Shown here piece by piece: positions 53,805 to 63,617 of a DNA stretch of 64,000 bases. Source of the DNA: Coleofasciculus sp. FACHB-1120 (GTDB taxonomy: Bacteria > Cyanobacteriota > Cyanobacteriia > Cyanobacteriales > FACHB-T130); NCBI RefSeq assembly GCF_014698845.1, contig NZ_JACJTV010000011.1, positions 1-64,000 of the forward strand, read 5' to 3'. The notes under the pieces are model-generated. The model was not told the origin of the DNA. It did no database searches and saw nothing but the letters and a program-made list of their open reading frames with translations. Every line of letters starts with the position of its first letter. The first letter of the stretch is position 1. The position numbers and the translations under genes are program-made.

Positions 53805-56546
53805 ATGACACCGACGCTCTTAAATAACCGCTATCGCATCATTCGGGCGTTGGGGACGGGTGGGTTTGGCGAAACCTTTTTGGCGGAAGACACCTATATG
53901 CCCTCCCGTCGTATTTGTGTCATCAAGCAACTGAAACCTGTAGCCAATAACCCCCAAGTTTATCAACTCGTTCAAGAGCGATTTCAGCGGGAAGCAGCCA
54001 TTTTAGAGCAACTGGGTGAAGGGAACGAACAAATTCCTCGGTTGTACGCTTATTTTGAAGAAAAAGGTCAGTTTTACTTAGTTCAGGAATGGATTGAAGG
54101 ATTCACCCTGAGTCAAAAATTGCAACAGCAGGGACTTCTGGGCGAAGATTTAGTCAAGGAAATGCTAGCAAGTCTCTTGCCAGTTTTGGATTATATCCAC
54201 GTCAAAGGAATTATCCACCGAGATATTAAACCGAGCAATATTATTCTGCGACAACAGGATGACAAACCTGTTTTAATCGATTTTGGCATCGCCAAGGAAA
54301 TCATCGATAGGGTGGTGGATGCCCAAGGCGACATCAGTCAATCAATTGCTGTCGGGACGCTGGGTTATATGCCCCCAGAACAGGCGGCGGGTAAACCTGT
54401 CTACGCAAGCGATATTTATAGTCTAGGATTGACAGCAATTTATCTGCTGACGGGCAAACGTCCCCAAGACTTCCAAATTAACCCTCAGACGGGCGAGATG
54501 ATGTGGGATGCAGACGCCTTAGGATTCAGCCCCAATTTAGTAGAAGTTTTAGATAAAGCAGTGCGATGTCATTCGAGTGATCGCTATCCAGATGCCAAAA
54601 CCATGCTATCAGCTTTGCAACCTCACGACCAATCCTTGCCATACGCCAAAAAGCTTCCAATATCTGATGTAGATACGATTACCTTCGCAGAGATACCAAG
54701 CTTACCCCTTCCATCTGTTAGCCAAGAGAAATCAGAACCTAGAATTCCCCACAATCGTCAGGAGTATCGCCATCGCCAGATATTGATCAATAAAGTCAAA
54801 AATTACTGGATAAAAGGCGTCCTTGAAACTTCCTTACATGGCAAAGCGCTGATAGAACTCGGCTTAGAACAACGCTTGGATGCCATCGATCGACCTTGGG
54901 GGATTGTCTGGGAAACTGCTGACCAGCCTAGACAAACTTTATCTAAAAATACTAGAGTCATCGACCTTTTTAATCAGATGGGAGAAGGACGGACTTTACT
55001 AATTTTAGGCGAACCGGGTGCAGGGAAAACAACAACCCTTCTAGAACTCGCACGGGATCTGATTAATCTTGCCGAAAAAGATGTCAATCAGCCAATTTCA
55101 GTAGTATTTAATCTTTCTGCCTGGACAAATGCTAAAGAAAAAATTGTTGACTGGCTGATTCGGGAACTCAATACTAAATATCAAGTTTCTAAAGAAATTG
55201 GCAAGAATTGGATTAAGGAGCAACAACTACTGCTGTTACTAGATGGCTTAGATGAAGTCAGTGCAGAACGGCGGGAGAATTGTGTTGAAGCAATTAATCA
55301 ATTTAGTCAGGAGTACGGGGAAACTGAAATTATTGTTTGTAGCCGCATCAAAGATTATGAATTATTATCAAACCGCCTCCGATTTCAAGGTGCCGTCTTC
55401 ATTCAACCGCTTACTTTAGAACAAATTTATCAATATCTAAAAAGTACAGGAACAGAACTAGCAGCGCTCAACACTGCATTACAAGCAGATACGACACTGC
55501 AAGACTTAGCCAAATCTCCGCTAATCCTCAGTATTATGACCCTCGCTTACCAAGGAATGTCAATTACTGACTTACCAGGTCTAAATTTAGAAGAACGCCG
55601 CCAACATTTATTTGATAAATATATTCAAAGAATGTTTGAGCGCAAAAGTGCAAATAGTCAGTATTCAAAAGAACAAGCAATGCACTGGCTCAGTTGGCTG
55701 GCACAAAGGCTAGTTGAGAAGTCACAAACAGTATTCTTAATTGAACGAATTCAACCTAGTTGGTTGCTAACAAACGGGCAAAGAAGAATGTATGCAATTA
55801 TGATTGGTTTGCTGATTGGGCTGAGTGCGGCATTGGGTGCTGGAATAATTTCTGGGCACGCTGCGGGACTGCAAATTGGACTAATTGTTGGACTCATTAG
55901 TGGGCTATGTGGTTTTTTAGGCGCAGGGTTAATTTTTGGAGTGATTAGTAATCAAATTAACCCAGTTGAAACGCTGAAGTGGTCTAGCGCGAAAGCAAAA
56001 GATAACCTGAAATCCGGAATAGTTGTTGGGCTGATTGCTGGGCTAATTTTGGGGCTAAGTAGTGGGCTAGTTTCTGGATTAGTGGTTAATCTCCAGTCAG
56101 GGTTGACTGATAGTTTGATTTCTGGGCTACGAGGCGGTCTGGGTGCGTGGCTAATTTTTATATTGATGCGTGGGTTGATGGGGCCAGGAATTGAAACCAG
56201 TACAGTTCCGAATCAAGGGATTTGGCAGTCAGCAAGAAATGCAATGTTCTTTGCAATTTTAGGAATCCTGGGTTTAGAAATCATTGCTGGAGTGATGGGT
56301 ATTCCCCTATTTTGGGGACTAATTATCGGGTTATTTTTTGGAATGTTTGCAGCGGGTGAAGCTTGCGTAAAACACTTCGCTTTACGGGTCATTCTTTACT
56401 GCAATGGTTACACACCTTGGAACTATGCGCGTTTTCTAGACTGGGCGACTGAGCGAATTTTGCTACAAAAAGTTGGGGGCGGTTATATCTTTGTTCACCG
56501 ACTGTTGTTAGAGCATTTTGCCCAGAAATATAGCATTCCTAAATGA
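53805..56546 (+). CDS. Ser/Thr kinase-NACHT-membrane fusion protein
   Basis: Residues 1-275 are a Hanks kinase (GTGGFGETFLAED, ICVIKQ, HRDIKPSN, LIDFGIAKE, GTLGYMPPEQ). A NACHT module follows: GEPGAGKTTT (about 402-411), NLSAWTNAKEKIVDWL and LLLDGLDEVSAERR. The C-terminal ~250 residues are a Gly-rich membrane region with several helices, less regular than in the neighbour. The final segment HFALRVILYCNGYTPWNYAR through FVHRLLLEHF matches the end of the 50737 gene. Architecture suggests a sensor coupling phosphorylation, NTP-driven assembly and a membrane effector; this is inference. Confidence 0.9.
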   Translation: MTPTLLNNRYRIIRALGTGGFGETFLAEDTYMPSRRICVIKQLKPVANNPQVYQLVQERFQREAAILEQLGEGNEQIPRLYAYFEEKGQFYLVQEWIEGFTLSQKLQQQGLLGEDLVKEMLASLLPVLDYIHVKGIIHRDIKPSNIILRQQDDKPVLIDFGIAKEIIDRVVDAQGDISQSIAVGTLGYMPPEQAAGKPVYASDIYSLGLTAIYLLTGKRPQDFQINPQTGEMMWDADALGFSPNLVEVLDKAVRCHSSDRYPDAKTMLSALQPHDQSLPYAKKLPISDVDTITFAEIPSLPLPSVSQEKSEPRIPHNRQEYRHRQILINKVKNYWIKGVLETSLHGKALIELGLEQRLDAIDRPWGIVWETADQPRQTLSKNTRVIDLFNQMGEGRTLLILGEPGAGKTTTLLELARDLINLAEKDVNQPISVVFNLSAWTNAKEKIVDWLIRELNTKYQVSKEIGKNWIKEQQLLLLLDGLDEVSAERRENCVEAINQFSQEYGETEIIVCSRIKDYELLSNRLRFQGAVFIQPLTLEQIYQYLKSTGTELAALNTALQADTTLQDLAKSPLILSIMTLAYQGMSITDLPGLNLEERRQHLFDKYIQRMFERKSANSQYSKEQAMHWLSWLAQRLVEKSQTVFLIERIQPSWLLTNGQRRMYAIMIGLLIGLSAALGAGIISGHAAGLQIGLIVGLISGLCGFLGAGLIFGVISNQINPVETLKWSSAKAKDNLKSGIVVGLIAGLILGLSSGLVSGLVVNLQSGLTDSLISGLRGGLGAWLIFILMRGLMGPGIETSTVPNQGIWQSARNAMFFAILGILGLEIIAGVMGIPLFWGLIIGLFFGMFAAGEACVKHFALRVILYCNGYTPWNYARFLDWATERILLQKVGGGYIFVHRLLLEHFAQKYSIPK

Positions 56547-56648
56547 TTCGTAAAGGGTTTAAACGGGTTTTAACTTTTAGCCCAAACTTTAGTTTAGAGT
56601 TAAAACTTTGTGGTTAATTTAGTGATAAAAAGATTGATTTTTAAGGAT

Positions 56649-58103
56649 TTATAGCTTGACTTCGTAAATAGCGATCGCTTCGTCTTTCCCCTTCACCTTG
56701 ACCGACTTATCTACCAATCCCAAATAGAACGATTCTGGATGGTACAAACTATTTACCACTGACTCTGTCACCAAAATATTACAGTTATATTGCTTCGTTA
56801 AACCCTCAAGGCGAGAAGCTAAATTCACTGCATCGCCAACTACTGTAGAGTCAATACGGGAAGTAAATCCTACGGTACCCATCACCACCTCACCGCGATG
56901 GATACCAATACCGACAGCGATCGCTGGTAAACCTTTTTGCATCCGCGCTTCATTGAACCGGGAAAGCGTCTGCTGCATCAGAATTGCCCCGCGCACAGCG
57001 GAATCAGTTCCTTCATCATCGAACAATGCCATGATTGCATCGCCAATATACTTGTCAATAAATCCACCACTTTCTTCAATCGGCAACCCCATACATTCCA
57101 AAAAATCATTCAAAAATGAAAATGTTTGCTGTGGCGTCATTTGTTCTGCCATTGAGCTGTAACCTCGGATATCGCAAAACAAAATCGTCATTGTTCGCGT
57201 CGCTGATACACCCACCTGAATGTTTTCAATTCCCTCTGGTGCAATAACTGCAAGAAATTTGTCCGGTACGAAATGTTCAAACGATTTCAAAGTTTTCTGT
57301 AACTTACTAAACGATGTCTGCAATGCGACTGACATCTCGTTAAAAGACTTTGCTAAAGCACCAATTTCATCTGACAAGTTAATTTCCGCACGATGATGCA
57401 AATCTCCAGCGGCAATTCTGGCAGCACTCACCTGCAAACGCTGCACTGGATCGCTCAACCGCTTTGCCAAAATATATGCATACACTAAACCAACGAAAAG
57501 TCCCACCGTCCCCACCAGCAACGCCTGATTTACCGCATAGACAACAGCGCGGTTAATTTGTCGTAGCGACATCCCAATCCGCAACGTGCCGATTTTTTCA
57601 CCAGATACCATTTGGACATCCGAACTTACCTCTATAATTCGTTCGCCACGCTTCGCGCGTATGCTCTCCAAAAACTTGATATCCCGTAAAGCAAATGTTT
57701 CTACAGCAGTAGACTTTTGCGATAAATCTAGGGCGGCATTCGTCACTTTTACTGGCACAATATCTGGAATGTACTGGTTTTGGAAATCGCTGGGAGACGC
57801 TGCAAGGATCTGATTTTTTTTCCGAACGTCAGAGACGAGAATATATAGAAAATCCTGATTTTCTTTCATCAGTAAATCCAGATCCACGCGAATTTGGCTC
57901 CAGTTCTCTTCAGAGAGTTCGTTCGCTAAGGCATAAGCTGATAACTTGACTAACGACTTTGCTTGACTCTGCTGCTGCTGGCGGTAGAGGTTACTCTCGG
58001 TATCTGCCCAAACCCAGACGATTGAGCCAACTAGCGTGACGATCAACAGCGTTGTCGCAGTCATAATCTGGGTGCGGATTGAGTGGAAAGCAAACACTTT
58101 CAT
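56649..58103 (-). CDS. Membrane adenylate/guanylate cyclase with HAMP domain
   Basis: Two membrane helices (about 14-30 and 186-210) bracket an extracytoplasmic sensor region of about 150 residues. A HAMP domain (KRLSDPVQRLQVSAARIAAG) and a class III cyclase domain (about 300-484) follow. Metal-binding Asp residues are in LFCDIRGYS and KYIGDAIMALF; VVGDAVNLASRLEGL carries the transition-state region. The preceding Lys in FIDKYIGDA favours adenylate cyclase. The Crp-type regulator at 4903 is far away, and no link is shown. Confidence 0.92.
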   Translation of the reverse strand: MKVFAFHSIRTQIMTATTLLIVTLVGSIVWVWADTESNLYRQQQQSQAKSLVKLSAYALANELSEENWSQIRVDLDLLMKENQDFLYILVSDVRKKNQILAASPSDFQNQYIPDIVPVKVTNAALDLSQKSTAVETFALRDIKFLESIRAKRGERIIEVSSDVQMVSGEKIGTLRIGMSLRQINRAVVYAVNQALLVGTVGLFVGLVYAYILAKRLSDPVQRLQVSAARIAAGDLHHRAEINLSDEIGALAKSFNEMSVALQTSFSKLQKTLKSFEHFVPDKFLAVIAPEGIENIQVGVSATRTMTILFCDIRGYSSMAEQMTPQQTFSFLNDFLECMGLPIEESGGFIDKYIGDAIMALFDDEGTDSAVRGAILMQQTLSRFNEARMQKGLPAIAVGIGIHRGEVVMGTVGFTSRIDSTVVGDAVNLASRLEGLTKQYNCNILVTESVVNSLYHPESFYLGLVDKSVKVKGKDEAIAIYEVKL

Positions 58104-58252
58104 GATGCTTTAGCGATTGCGATTCTCATTTTGATTAAATCCAACTAGCGTCATCTAGCACCCGGTTTAAGTTTTGAAATTTTTAGGTTAGGATGAGACC
58201 TTAATAGTCTTGGTATCTCCCTGTAACTGTTAATCATTCATACTTTCTAGGC

Positions 58253-58735
58253 TTAAGTAGGTTCGCTCTCTAAGTTAGTCTTCTTTTTGGGTTTATTCAA
58301 CTCTTTGCATTTAGCTTGAGCCTCGTTATATGCTTCCGAATAGTTTTTCCCGCCCATCATCACATTGCCGTAATACTCATGCGGTAGAGCATCATAAACA
58401 GGTAGTGCGTCATCTTCTGGATAATCTTCCTGAGCTTCTTCTACTGCTGCAATCAGTTTTTTTATGGTTAAACGTTGCGCTGGAAAATAGTAAAGTTCTT
58501 GGGGGTTTTTATTGAAATGTGGCAGGGTTGGATCGACAATACAAGTATCCAGCTCTAGCCAACCATGCTCAATCGGTTTGTATGGCTGGTCATCCCAAAC
58601 TAAAAAGCCTTGAACATACATACAACCTTCAGTTAACAAGGCTGCTTTGTAGGCATTGTCAAAGGGATTTTTCGCTTTACTTTTAATGCGTTGAGACAGT
58701 TCTGTTGAAAGAGCTTCATCTAATGGTTTATTCAT
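58253..58735 (-). CDS. Conserved hypothetical protein
   Basis: No family recognised. The 160-residue protein is soluble and acidic, with a compact core (YVQGFLVWDDQPYKPIEHGWLE, then DTCIVDPTLP) and a basic tail (KPKKKT). The Trp/His-rich strand pattern recalls proteins that share a context-free GCMYVQGF start. It lies alone between the cyclase and the lipoprotein gene. The gaps on either side (58104-58252, 58736-58802) hold nothing recognisable. Confidence 0.65.
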   Translation of the reverse strand: MNKPLDEALSTELSQRIKSKAKNPFDNAYKAALLTEGCMYVQGFLVWDDQPYKPIEHGWLELDTCIVDPTLPHFNKNPQELYYFPAQRLTIKKLIAAVEEAQEDYPEDDALPVYDALPHEYYGNVMMGGKNYSEAYNEAQAKCKELNKPKKKTNLESEPT

Positions 58736-58802
58736 CTAAAATCCTGAAAATTGTTTAATATTTTGAGGGAATGAGTTTGTGATAGTTGTGTATTAATTTC
58801 TA

Positions 58803-59852
58803 TCAAAGATTGGACAGAATTTCAACTACGAACGTCACCCATCGCTGTTTGCTCAAAGAGAAAGGTTGCCCTTCCCTATCTTGACATTTAGAACCAAAAG
58901 CTAGTGTCAATGGACCACCCATTTTTGCCGGGATGGATTCTTGGTTATTGCCCCATCTAGTTGCCAGCAAAATGTCGCAGTCGCGCAGGTCGGCGGCTGC
59001 CAAGCGGACTGGATTAGAGGCGTCACGATAAATGGGTGCCTTCCCTTGCACCACAATTTCGCCATTAACGGGCAACTGAACACCCGCGAAGGCTAAAACA
59101 TCGCGCACGCGCACTCCGTGAAGTTTGACTTTGCCAGTAGGCCAGCCCATTCTATACCCAACATTGTCCGAAATTGTGACTTGGGGCAGTTTGTCAAGAG
59201 TCGCTAAATCTAGTTCGCGCTTTCCTACACGTAATCTTACGGGTTCAGTACCAATTATCATGTGGCTAACGTAAAATGCCCAAGATAATTCGTTATACTT
59301 CTGTTTCAATTCTGGGTATCGTCTATACGGAAATATTAAATAAATTGGGCCGCCTTGAGCGCGAGGAATTGGTTTGCCATTTCTGGCGATCGCTAATGTA
59401 ATCGGGTAGGTAAGCAAATCCTTGACGGCAACTGTCACTTGGTAGCCGTCAAAGCAGACAAAAGTAACATTCCTGACATCGGGGGCGATCGCTAACTGTT
59501 TTAAGAGGGTAGAGACACGAATGCCGTGAAAGTCAAAAATCTCTTCTGGATTGAGTACGAAATTCGGATCTGTGGTTTTTACACGCTCGGTTGCCAATGC
59601 TTGTAGCTGTTGCCAATTCAATTGCACAGATTCCCTCTGAGCAATTTGCCCCCCAATCGCTAGATTCCATTCAGTTTCCTGTGGCTCTTGAGAATTGGCT
59701 TTTACCTTCTGCGCGTTGAGAGCGATCGCTTCCGTTCGCCATGTGTCCAATTGCTTGTTTGTTGGCTGATCTGTACAAGCTCCACAAAAGATACTCGCGA
59801 TCGCTAGCGGCACTAAAGCCAAATTTTTTCCTAGGATTGGATTCAACCGCAT
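58803..59852 (-). CDS. Lipoprotein with molybdopterin-binding oxidoreductase fold
   Basis: The 349-residue protein starts with a lipoprotein-like signal (ALVPLAIASIFCGAC). The body matches the sulfite-oxidase-type molybdopterin-binding fold: EIFDFHGIRVSTLLKQL, VTFVCFDGYQVTVAVKDLL, ARNGKPIPRAQGGPIYLIFP. A second, degenerate copy of the fold follows (VTISDNVGYRM.. and GVRVRDVLAFAGVQLP). The Cys in VCFDGY is at a plausible Mo-ligand position, but cofactor binding is unproven. No haem or partner subunit is nearby. Confidence 0.75.
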   Translation of the reverse strand: MRLNPILGKNLALVPLAIASIFCGACTDQPTNKQLDTWRTEAIALNAQKVKANSQEPQETEWNLAIGGQIAQRESVQLNWQQLQALATERVKTTDPNFVLNPEEIFDFHGIRVSTLLKQLAIAPDVRNVTFVCFDGYQVTVAVKDLLTYPITLAIARNGKPIPRAQGGPIYLIFPYRRYPELKQKYNELSWAFYVSHMIIGTEPVRLRVGKRELDLATLDKLPQVTISDNVGYRMGWPTGKVKLHGVRVRDVLAFAGVQLPVNGEIVVQGKAPIYRDASNPVRLAAADLRDCDILLATRWGNNQESIPAKMGGPLTLAFGSKCQDREGQPFSLSKQRWVTFVVEILSNL

Positions 59853-60021
59853 TTAAAAGAATACTTCTTTCGGTGGTTGGCTGATTAGCGATCGCTCTTA
59901 TAAATGCAACGACTTAATTCTTTTTAACACAGTTAGATCCCTTCATCCGGGAAAATATTAGGCCGGGAAAATATCTAAAACTTATACGGGGGTTCTCACT
60001 CTTAGTGAAATATATACACTT

Positions 60022-60235
60022 GGAACCTCACCCCCAGCCCCTCTCCGTGAACGGAGAGGGGAGAATATTGACGGGAGAGAGTATTGAACCTTGGGATGCG
60101 GTATGACCGGAAGCATCACTTCCAACCCCTGCTTGCTCTTTAGGAAGGCGAGGCAATAGCACCATATATCTACCCAACAAGCCAAGAAAATAGCCCCCTC
60201 TCCGCAGGCGGAGAGGGGGTAGGGGGTGAGGTTCC
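60022..60235. repeat. Element with 14-bp inverted ends, MITE-like
   Basis: The ends are exact inverted repeats, GGAACCTCACCCCC and GGGGGTGAGGTTCC, 214 bp apart. Each is followed inward by a hairpin (CCCCTCTCCGTGAACGGAGAGGGG and CCCCTCTCCGCAGGCGGAGAGGGG). No target-site duplication is obvious. The interior has no gene. The rest of 59853-60245 is also non-coding. Confidence 0.6.
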
Positions 60236-60245
60236 TATTCCCTAC

Positions 60246-61265
60246 TTAAAACTGCCGCAAAAAGCGCAAATCGCTGCTGTACATCCGGCGCACATCATCA
60301 ATTTGATGCAGTACCATCGCAAAGCGCTCAGCACCAAAGCCAGCGGCAAAGCCACTATAAACTTCTGGGTCGTAACCGACTTTCTTGAGAACATTGGGAT
60401 CGACCATTCCGCAGCCCATCACTTCTAGCCAGCGCCCTTGCCACTGCACATCCACTTCCGCAGAAGGCTCAGTGAAGGGAAAATAACTTGTCCGAAAGCG
60501 AATTGGCAACTCTGCGCCAAACATTTCCTCCAAAAACACTTTAATGGTGCCCTTGAGGTCGGTGAAAGTCAGTCCTTCATCTATTGCCAAAATTTCGATC
60601 TGATGGAAGACTGCCGAATGGGTCGCATCGACGGTATCCCGACGGTAACAGCGTCCGGGTGCGACAATCCGAATCGGTGGCTCATTTTCTTCCATGTAAC
60701 GAATCTGCACCGAAGAAGTATGAGTCCGCAGGAGATTACCATCCGGCAGGTAGAAAGTATCCTGCATATCGCGGGCGGGGTGGTCGGCGGGAGTGTTCAG
60801 CGCCTCAAAGTTGTAGTAGTCAGTCTCCATTTCCGGACCGTTGGCGACCGTGTAGCCGAGTCCGACGAAGATATCTACAACCCGGTCGATCGTGCTGTTG
60901 AGGGGGTGCTTGCGACCGAGGGGACGGTAAACTCCCGGCATCGTGACATCCAGGGTTTCTGACTCCAGCTTTGCCTGGATTTGTGCTTCCTGTAAGTTTG
61001 TCCGCTTGCGATCCAAGTCTTGTTGTAGCGCTTCTTTGACTTCGTTTGCTAAAGCGCCAATGCGGGGGCGATCGCTTGCGTCTAATTTGCCCAAACCCCC
61101 TAGTACCTTCGAGAGCTGCCCTTTCTTGCCCAGATAGCCGACTCTGAGTTCCTCTAGGCGTTCCAGGGTATCGGCGGCAGCGATCGCTTGAGTTGCTTCC
61201 TGTTTGAGCGCGGCTAATTGAGCCTCAAGCTCGTTGAGCATCGTGGTCATTTTAGAGAGGGTCAT
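60246..61265 (-). CDS. pheS: Phenylalanyl-tRNA synthetase alpha subunit
   Basis: The 339-residue class II synthetase subunit has an N-terminal coiled coil (about 8-85), then motif 2 ([20 protein letters not shown]), the [12 protein letters not shown] segment, a GCGMVDP motif and motif 3 ([10 protein letters not shown]). It pairs with PheT to charge tRNA-Phe; pheT is not in this window. ATG 61265 and an in-frame ATG eight codons later are both possible starts. Confidence 0.97.
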   Translation of the reverse strand: MTLSKMTTMLNELEAQLAALKQEATQAIAAADTLERLEELRVGYLGKKGQLSKVLGGLGKLDASDRPRIGALANEVKEALQQDLDRKRTNLQEAQIQAKLESETLDVTMPGVYRPLGRKHPLNSTIDRVVDIFVGLGYTVANGPEMETDYYNFEALNTPADHPARDMQDTFYLPDGNLLRTHTSSVQIRYMEENEPPIRIVAPGRCYRRDTVDATHSAVFHQIEILAIDEGLTFTDLKGTIKVFLEEMFGAELPIRFRTSYFPFTEPSAEVDVQWQGRWLEVMGCGMVDPNVLKKVGYDPEVYSGFAAGFGAERFAMVLHQIDDVRRMYSSDLRFLRQF

Positions 61266-61393
61266 TTCTAGTGGCAGTAAGCTTGAGTTTAGCGCGATTT
61301 TGACTCATTCATCTGCTACAAGCTGCTACAGGCTGCGATGCAAATTCATCCACAATAGAGTGAACTCCTTGATACACCCCCTTGATTGAATTG

Positions 61394-62194
61394 ATGAAAT
61401 TGCTAATCAGCAACGATGATGGCATCTTCGCTCTGGGCATTCGCGCCCTCGCGAATGCTCTTGCAGAAGCCGGTCACGATGTCACCGTAGTTTGTCCCGA
61501 CCGAGAACGGTCCGCCACTGGTCACGGTCTTACCCTCCACGACCCCATTCGCGCCGAAGTCGTTGACTCGATTTTTCATCCCACAGTTAAAGCTTGGTCT
61601 TGTTCGGGAACCCCCTCCGACTGCGTGAAACTGGCACTAGGTGCGTTGCTCGACGCCCCCCCGGATTTTGTCCTTTCTGGTATTAACCACGGCTCCAATC
61701 TCGGCACCGACATTCTTTACTCTGGTACAGTTTCAGCAGCAATGGAAGGCGTAATTGAAGGAATTCCCAGCATTGCTTTTAGCCTGACCAGTTACACTTT
61801 AAGGGAATTTCAACCCGCTGCCCGGTTTGCCACAATTCTGCTTTCTCACTTATCGAAGCAGCCGCTACCAGAGGCAATGTTACTCAATGTCAATGTACCG
61901 CCTGTGAAGTGGGAAGAAATTGCTGGTGTTGCTCTGACTCGCCAAGGAATTCGTCGCTATTTTGATATCTTTCAAAAGCGAGTAGATCCTCGTGGCAAAA
62001 CTTATTATTGGTTAGCGGGTGAGGCTTTGGAGGAAGTAGAACAACCAGAAAATCCCCTATTACCCAGCCATATAGAAACGGATGTTCAGGCGATTCGCAA
62101 AAATTACATCACTGTGACACCTTTGCAATACAACCTTACCTATGCCGCAGGGATAAATAGCTTGCAGGAGTGGGGCTTAAATTTCAATTTATAG
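61394..62194 (+). CDS. surE: 5'/3'-nucleotidase SurE
   Basis: A metal-dependent nucleoside monophosphate phosphatase. [11 protein letters not shown] holds the metal-binding Asp8-Asp9, [17 protein letters not shown] the conserved Ser, and [25 protein letters not shown] the third ligand region. I start at ATG 61394, where homologues begin; a TTG at 61382 adds four residues. The length of 266 residues is normal. It diverges from pheS with a gap of 128 bp. Confidence 0.96.
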   Translation: MKLLISNDDGIFALGIRALANALAEAGHDVTVVCPDRERSATGHGLTLHDPIRAEVVDSIFHPTVKAWSCSGTPSDCVKLALGALLDAPPDFVLSGINHGSNLGTDILYSGTVSAAMEGVIEGIPSIAFSLTSYTLREFQPAARFATILLSHLSKQPLPEAMLLNVNVPPVKWEEIAGVALTRQGIRRYFDIFQKRVDPRGKTYYWLAGEALEEVEQPENPLLPSHIETDVQAIRKNYITVTPLQYNLTYAAGINSLQEWGLNFNL

Positions 62195-62258
62195 CAGTTC
62201 TCTAGTACGGTTTAACCCCGCCTAGGCTCCTCCCCATTCGTGCAAACCGGTTCAATAT

Positions 62259-62300
62259 TTCCCCTCTCCGTGAACGGAGAGGGGTTAGGGGTGAGGTTCC
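62259..62300. repeat. GC-rich dispersed repeat (CCCCTCTCCG hairpin family)
   Basis: CCCCTCTCCG and CGGAGAGGGG pair around TGAA and are followed by TTAGGGGTGAGGTTCC. It matches one end of the 60022-60235 element and may terminate surE. The remainder of 62195-62520 has no gene; another stem is at 62374-62400 (GCTTCCTT against AAGGAAGC). Confidence 0.8.
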
Positions 62301-62417
62301 AATTTTATCTTGCACGCAAGCAAGAAACGCTATATAAGCTTTGTCCTTGCCCACCTTCTTAATTTTCATTTTAGCTTCCTTGGCAATTCGCTAAGGAAGC
62401 GATTTCTCGGCTGTATT

Positions 62418-62464
62418 TAAACCCTAGTTGCCGTCACATTTCTTGTAACGGCAACCAGGGTTTA
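62418..62464 (-). terminator. Hairpin downstream of the PEP-CTERM gene
   Basis: TAAACCCTGGTTGCCGT pairs with ACGGCAACTAGGGTTTA (one mismatch) around a 13-nt loop, read on the minus strand. It lies 57 bp past the stop codon and is followed by A/T-rich sequence without a long T run. Confidence 0.6.
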
Positions 62465-62520
62465 GCGGATGAAAGGAAAGATTAAAAGCTCGGCAACTTT
62501 TAACAAAAAGCTAATTAAGG

Positions 62521-63369
62521 TTACACTACATTCTTTCGCTTTAACGCTCTAGCAGCACCAGCAGCAACGAAGCCTAAAGCTAATGCTGTAGCAGGCTCAG
62601 GTACTGGTTTTGGTAAGTTGGATAGAGGCTTGCCAGCCAGCTCGTAACTACCATTTTCAGTTTGAAACTTGATGGGAAAAGACCCTAAACTAGCAGCGGA
62701 ATCCACCCCAAAATTGCCTGTAATGTTAAGCTTAAAGGTGTCTGATGTATCGCCCGATTGCAAGCCCTGCTTAACGTTACCACCACTGCAATTATTGGCT
62801 GCATAGATACAAACATCAATACCTTTGAAGCCACCCGGATAATTTTGCTGAGGGCCGTTACCTGCCCTAACCTTATCAAATACTTTTCCTGTGCCCATTG
62901 TGGCAAACGAGCCACTTCCATTGGGAGTTACGCTTAAGCCGGTACTGAGTATCGCTGCCTGGAAATTAGCAGAAGTTGTATTTGTAATGTTGACTTCCAA
63001 AGATAGGAGATTTTGAGTGAAGTCAAGCACCTTAAAGATACTTGTGGCACTTAAATCTACAGGGGTGCTTTCACCATCTGTGTTTTGAGTACCGCTGGCG
63101 AGAAACCAATCAACTAAAAAGGAATTACCAATGTCATCCTTAGTAATACCAACATCGTACAGTTGTTGACCGCCTGGATTTCCCGCTGTACTATTAGCTC
63201 CTGTTTTTGTGGTGATTGTGAAAGCCTTGGCAGGGGAGAATGCAGAAGATGCAGTGGCTATTCCTGCGGCAACTACAACAGATGCAAAAATCGAAACGGA
63301 ACGGCTACCGATGGCAGATAAAACAGGTAATCCGATATTTAGTTTTGAGAGGGCTTGTACCATTATCAT
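62521..63369 (-). CDS. PEP-CTERM sorting-domain exported protein
   Basis: The 282-residue protein has an N-terminal signal peptide (about 26-49, ending PAKAF) and a C-terminal sorting signal: VPEPATALALGFVAAGAARA followed by LKRKNVV. The middle is a beta-rich, low-charge secreted domain with one Cys pair (CIYAANNC). PEP-CTERM proteins are processed by an exosortase and are often part of extracellular matrix; no exosortase gene is in view. A hairpin follows the gene. Confidence 0.9.
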   Translation of the reverse strand: MIMVQALSKLNIGLPVLSAIGSRSVSIFASVVVAAGIATASSAFSPAKAFTITTKTGANSTAGNPGGQQLYDVGITKDDIGNSFLVDWFLASGTQNTDGESTPVDLSATSIFKVLDFTQNLLSLEVNITNTTSANFQAAILSTGLSVTPNGSGSFATMGTGKVFDKVRAGNGPQQNYPGGFKGIDVCIYAANNCSGGNVKQGLQSGDTSDTFKLNITGNFGVDSAASLGSFPIKFQTENGSYELAGKPLSNLPKPVPEPATALALGFVAAGAARALKRKNVV

Positions 63370-63530
63370 TGAGTTCCTGTATTTTTGCCCGGTTTATCCA
63401 ACTAGGGTAAGTATTTTTACGCAGAGTTAATCTAGATGTAGATGATTCCAATAGACAGTGTCTAGGGTGAAGTAAGGATTTTTACTGAATCTTTAAGAAT
63501 AACGGGGCTTGCTTTACTAGAACTTCACAA

Positions 63531-63588
63531 AGAACCTACGTGATTGTACGCTAGACAAAGAGAGCTAACGGACAATCACCTAGGTTCT
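63531..63588 (-). terminator. Inverted repeat downstream of hflX
   Basis: AGAACCTACGTGATTGT pairs with ACAATCACCTAGGTTCT (one mismatch in 17) across a 24-nt loop. It lies 30 bp past the hflX stop. The large loop is unusual for an intrinsic terminator. Confidence 0.55.
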
Positions 63589-63617
63589 CACCTTTCGGAG
63601 AAGTTATTTTTGAGGCT

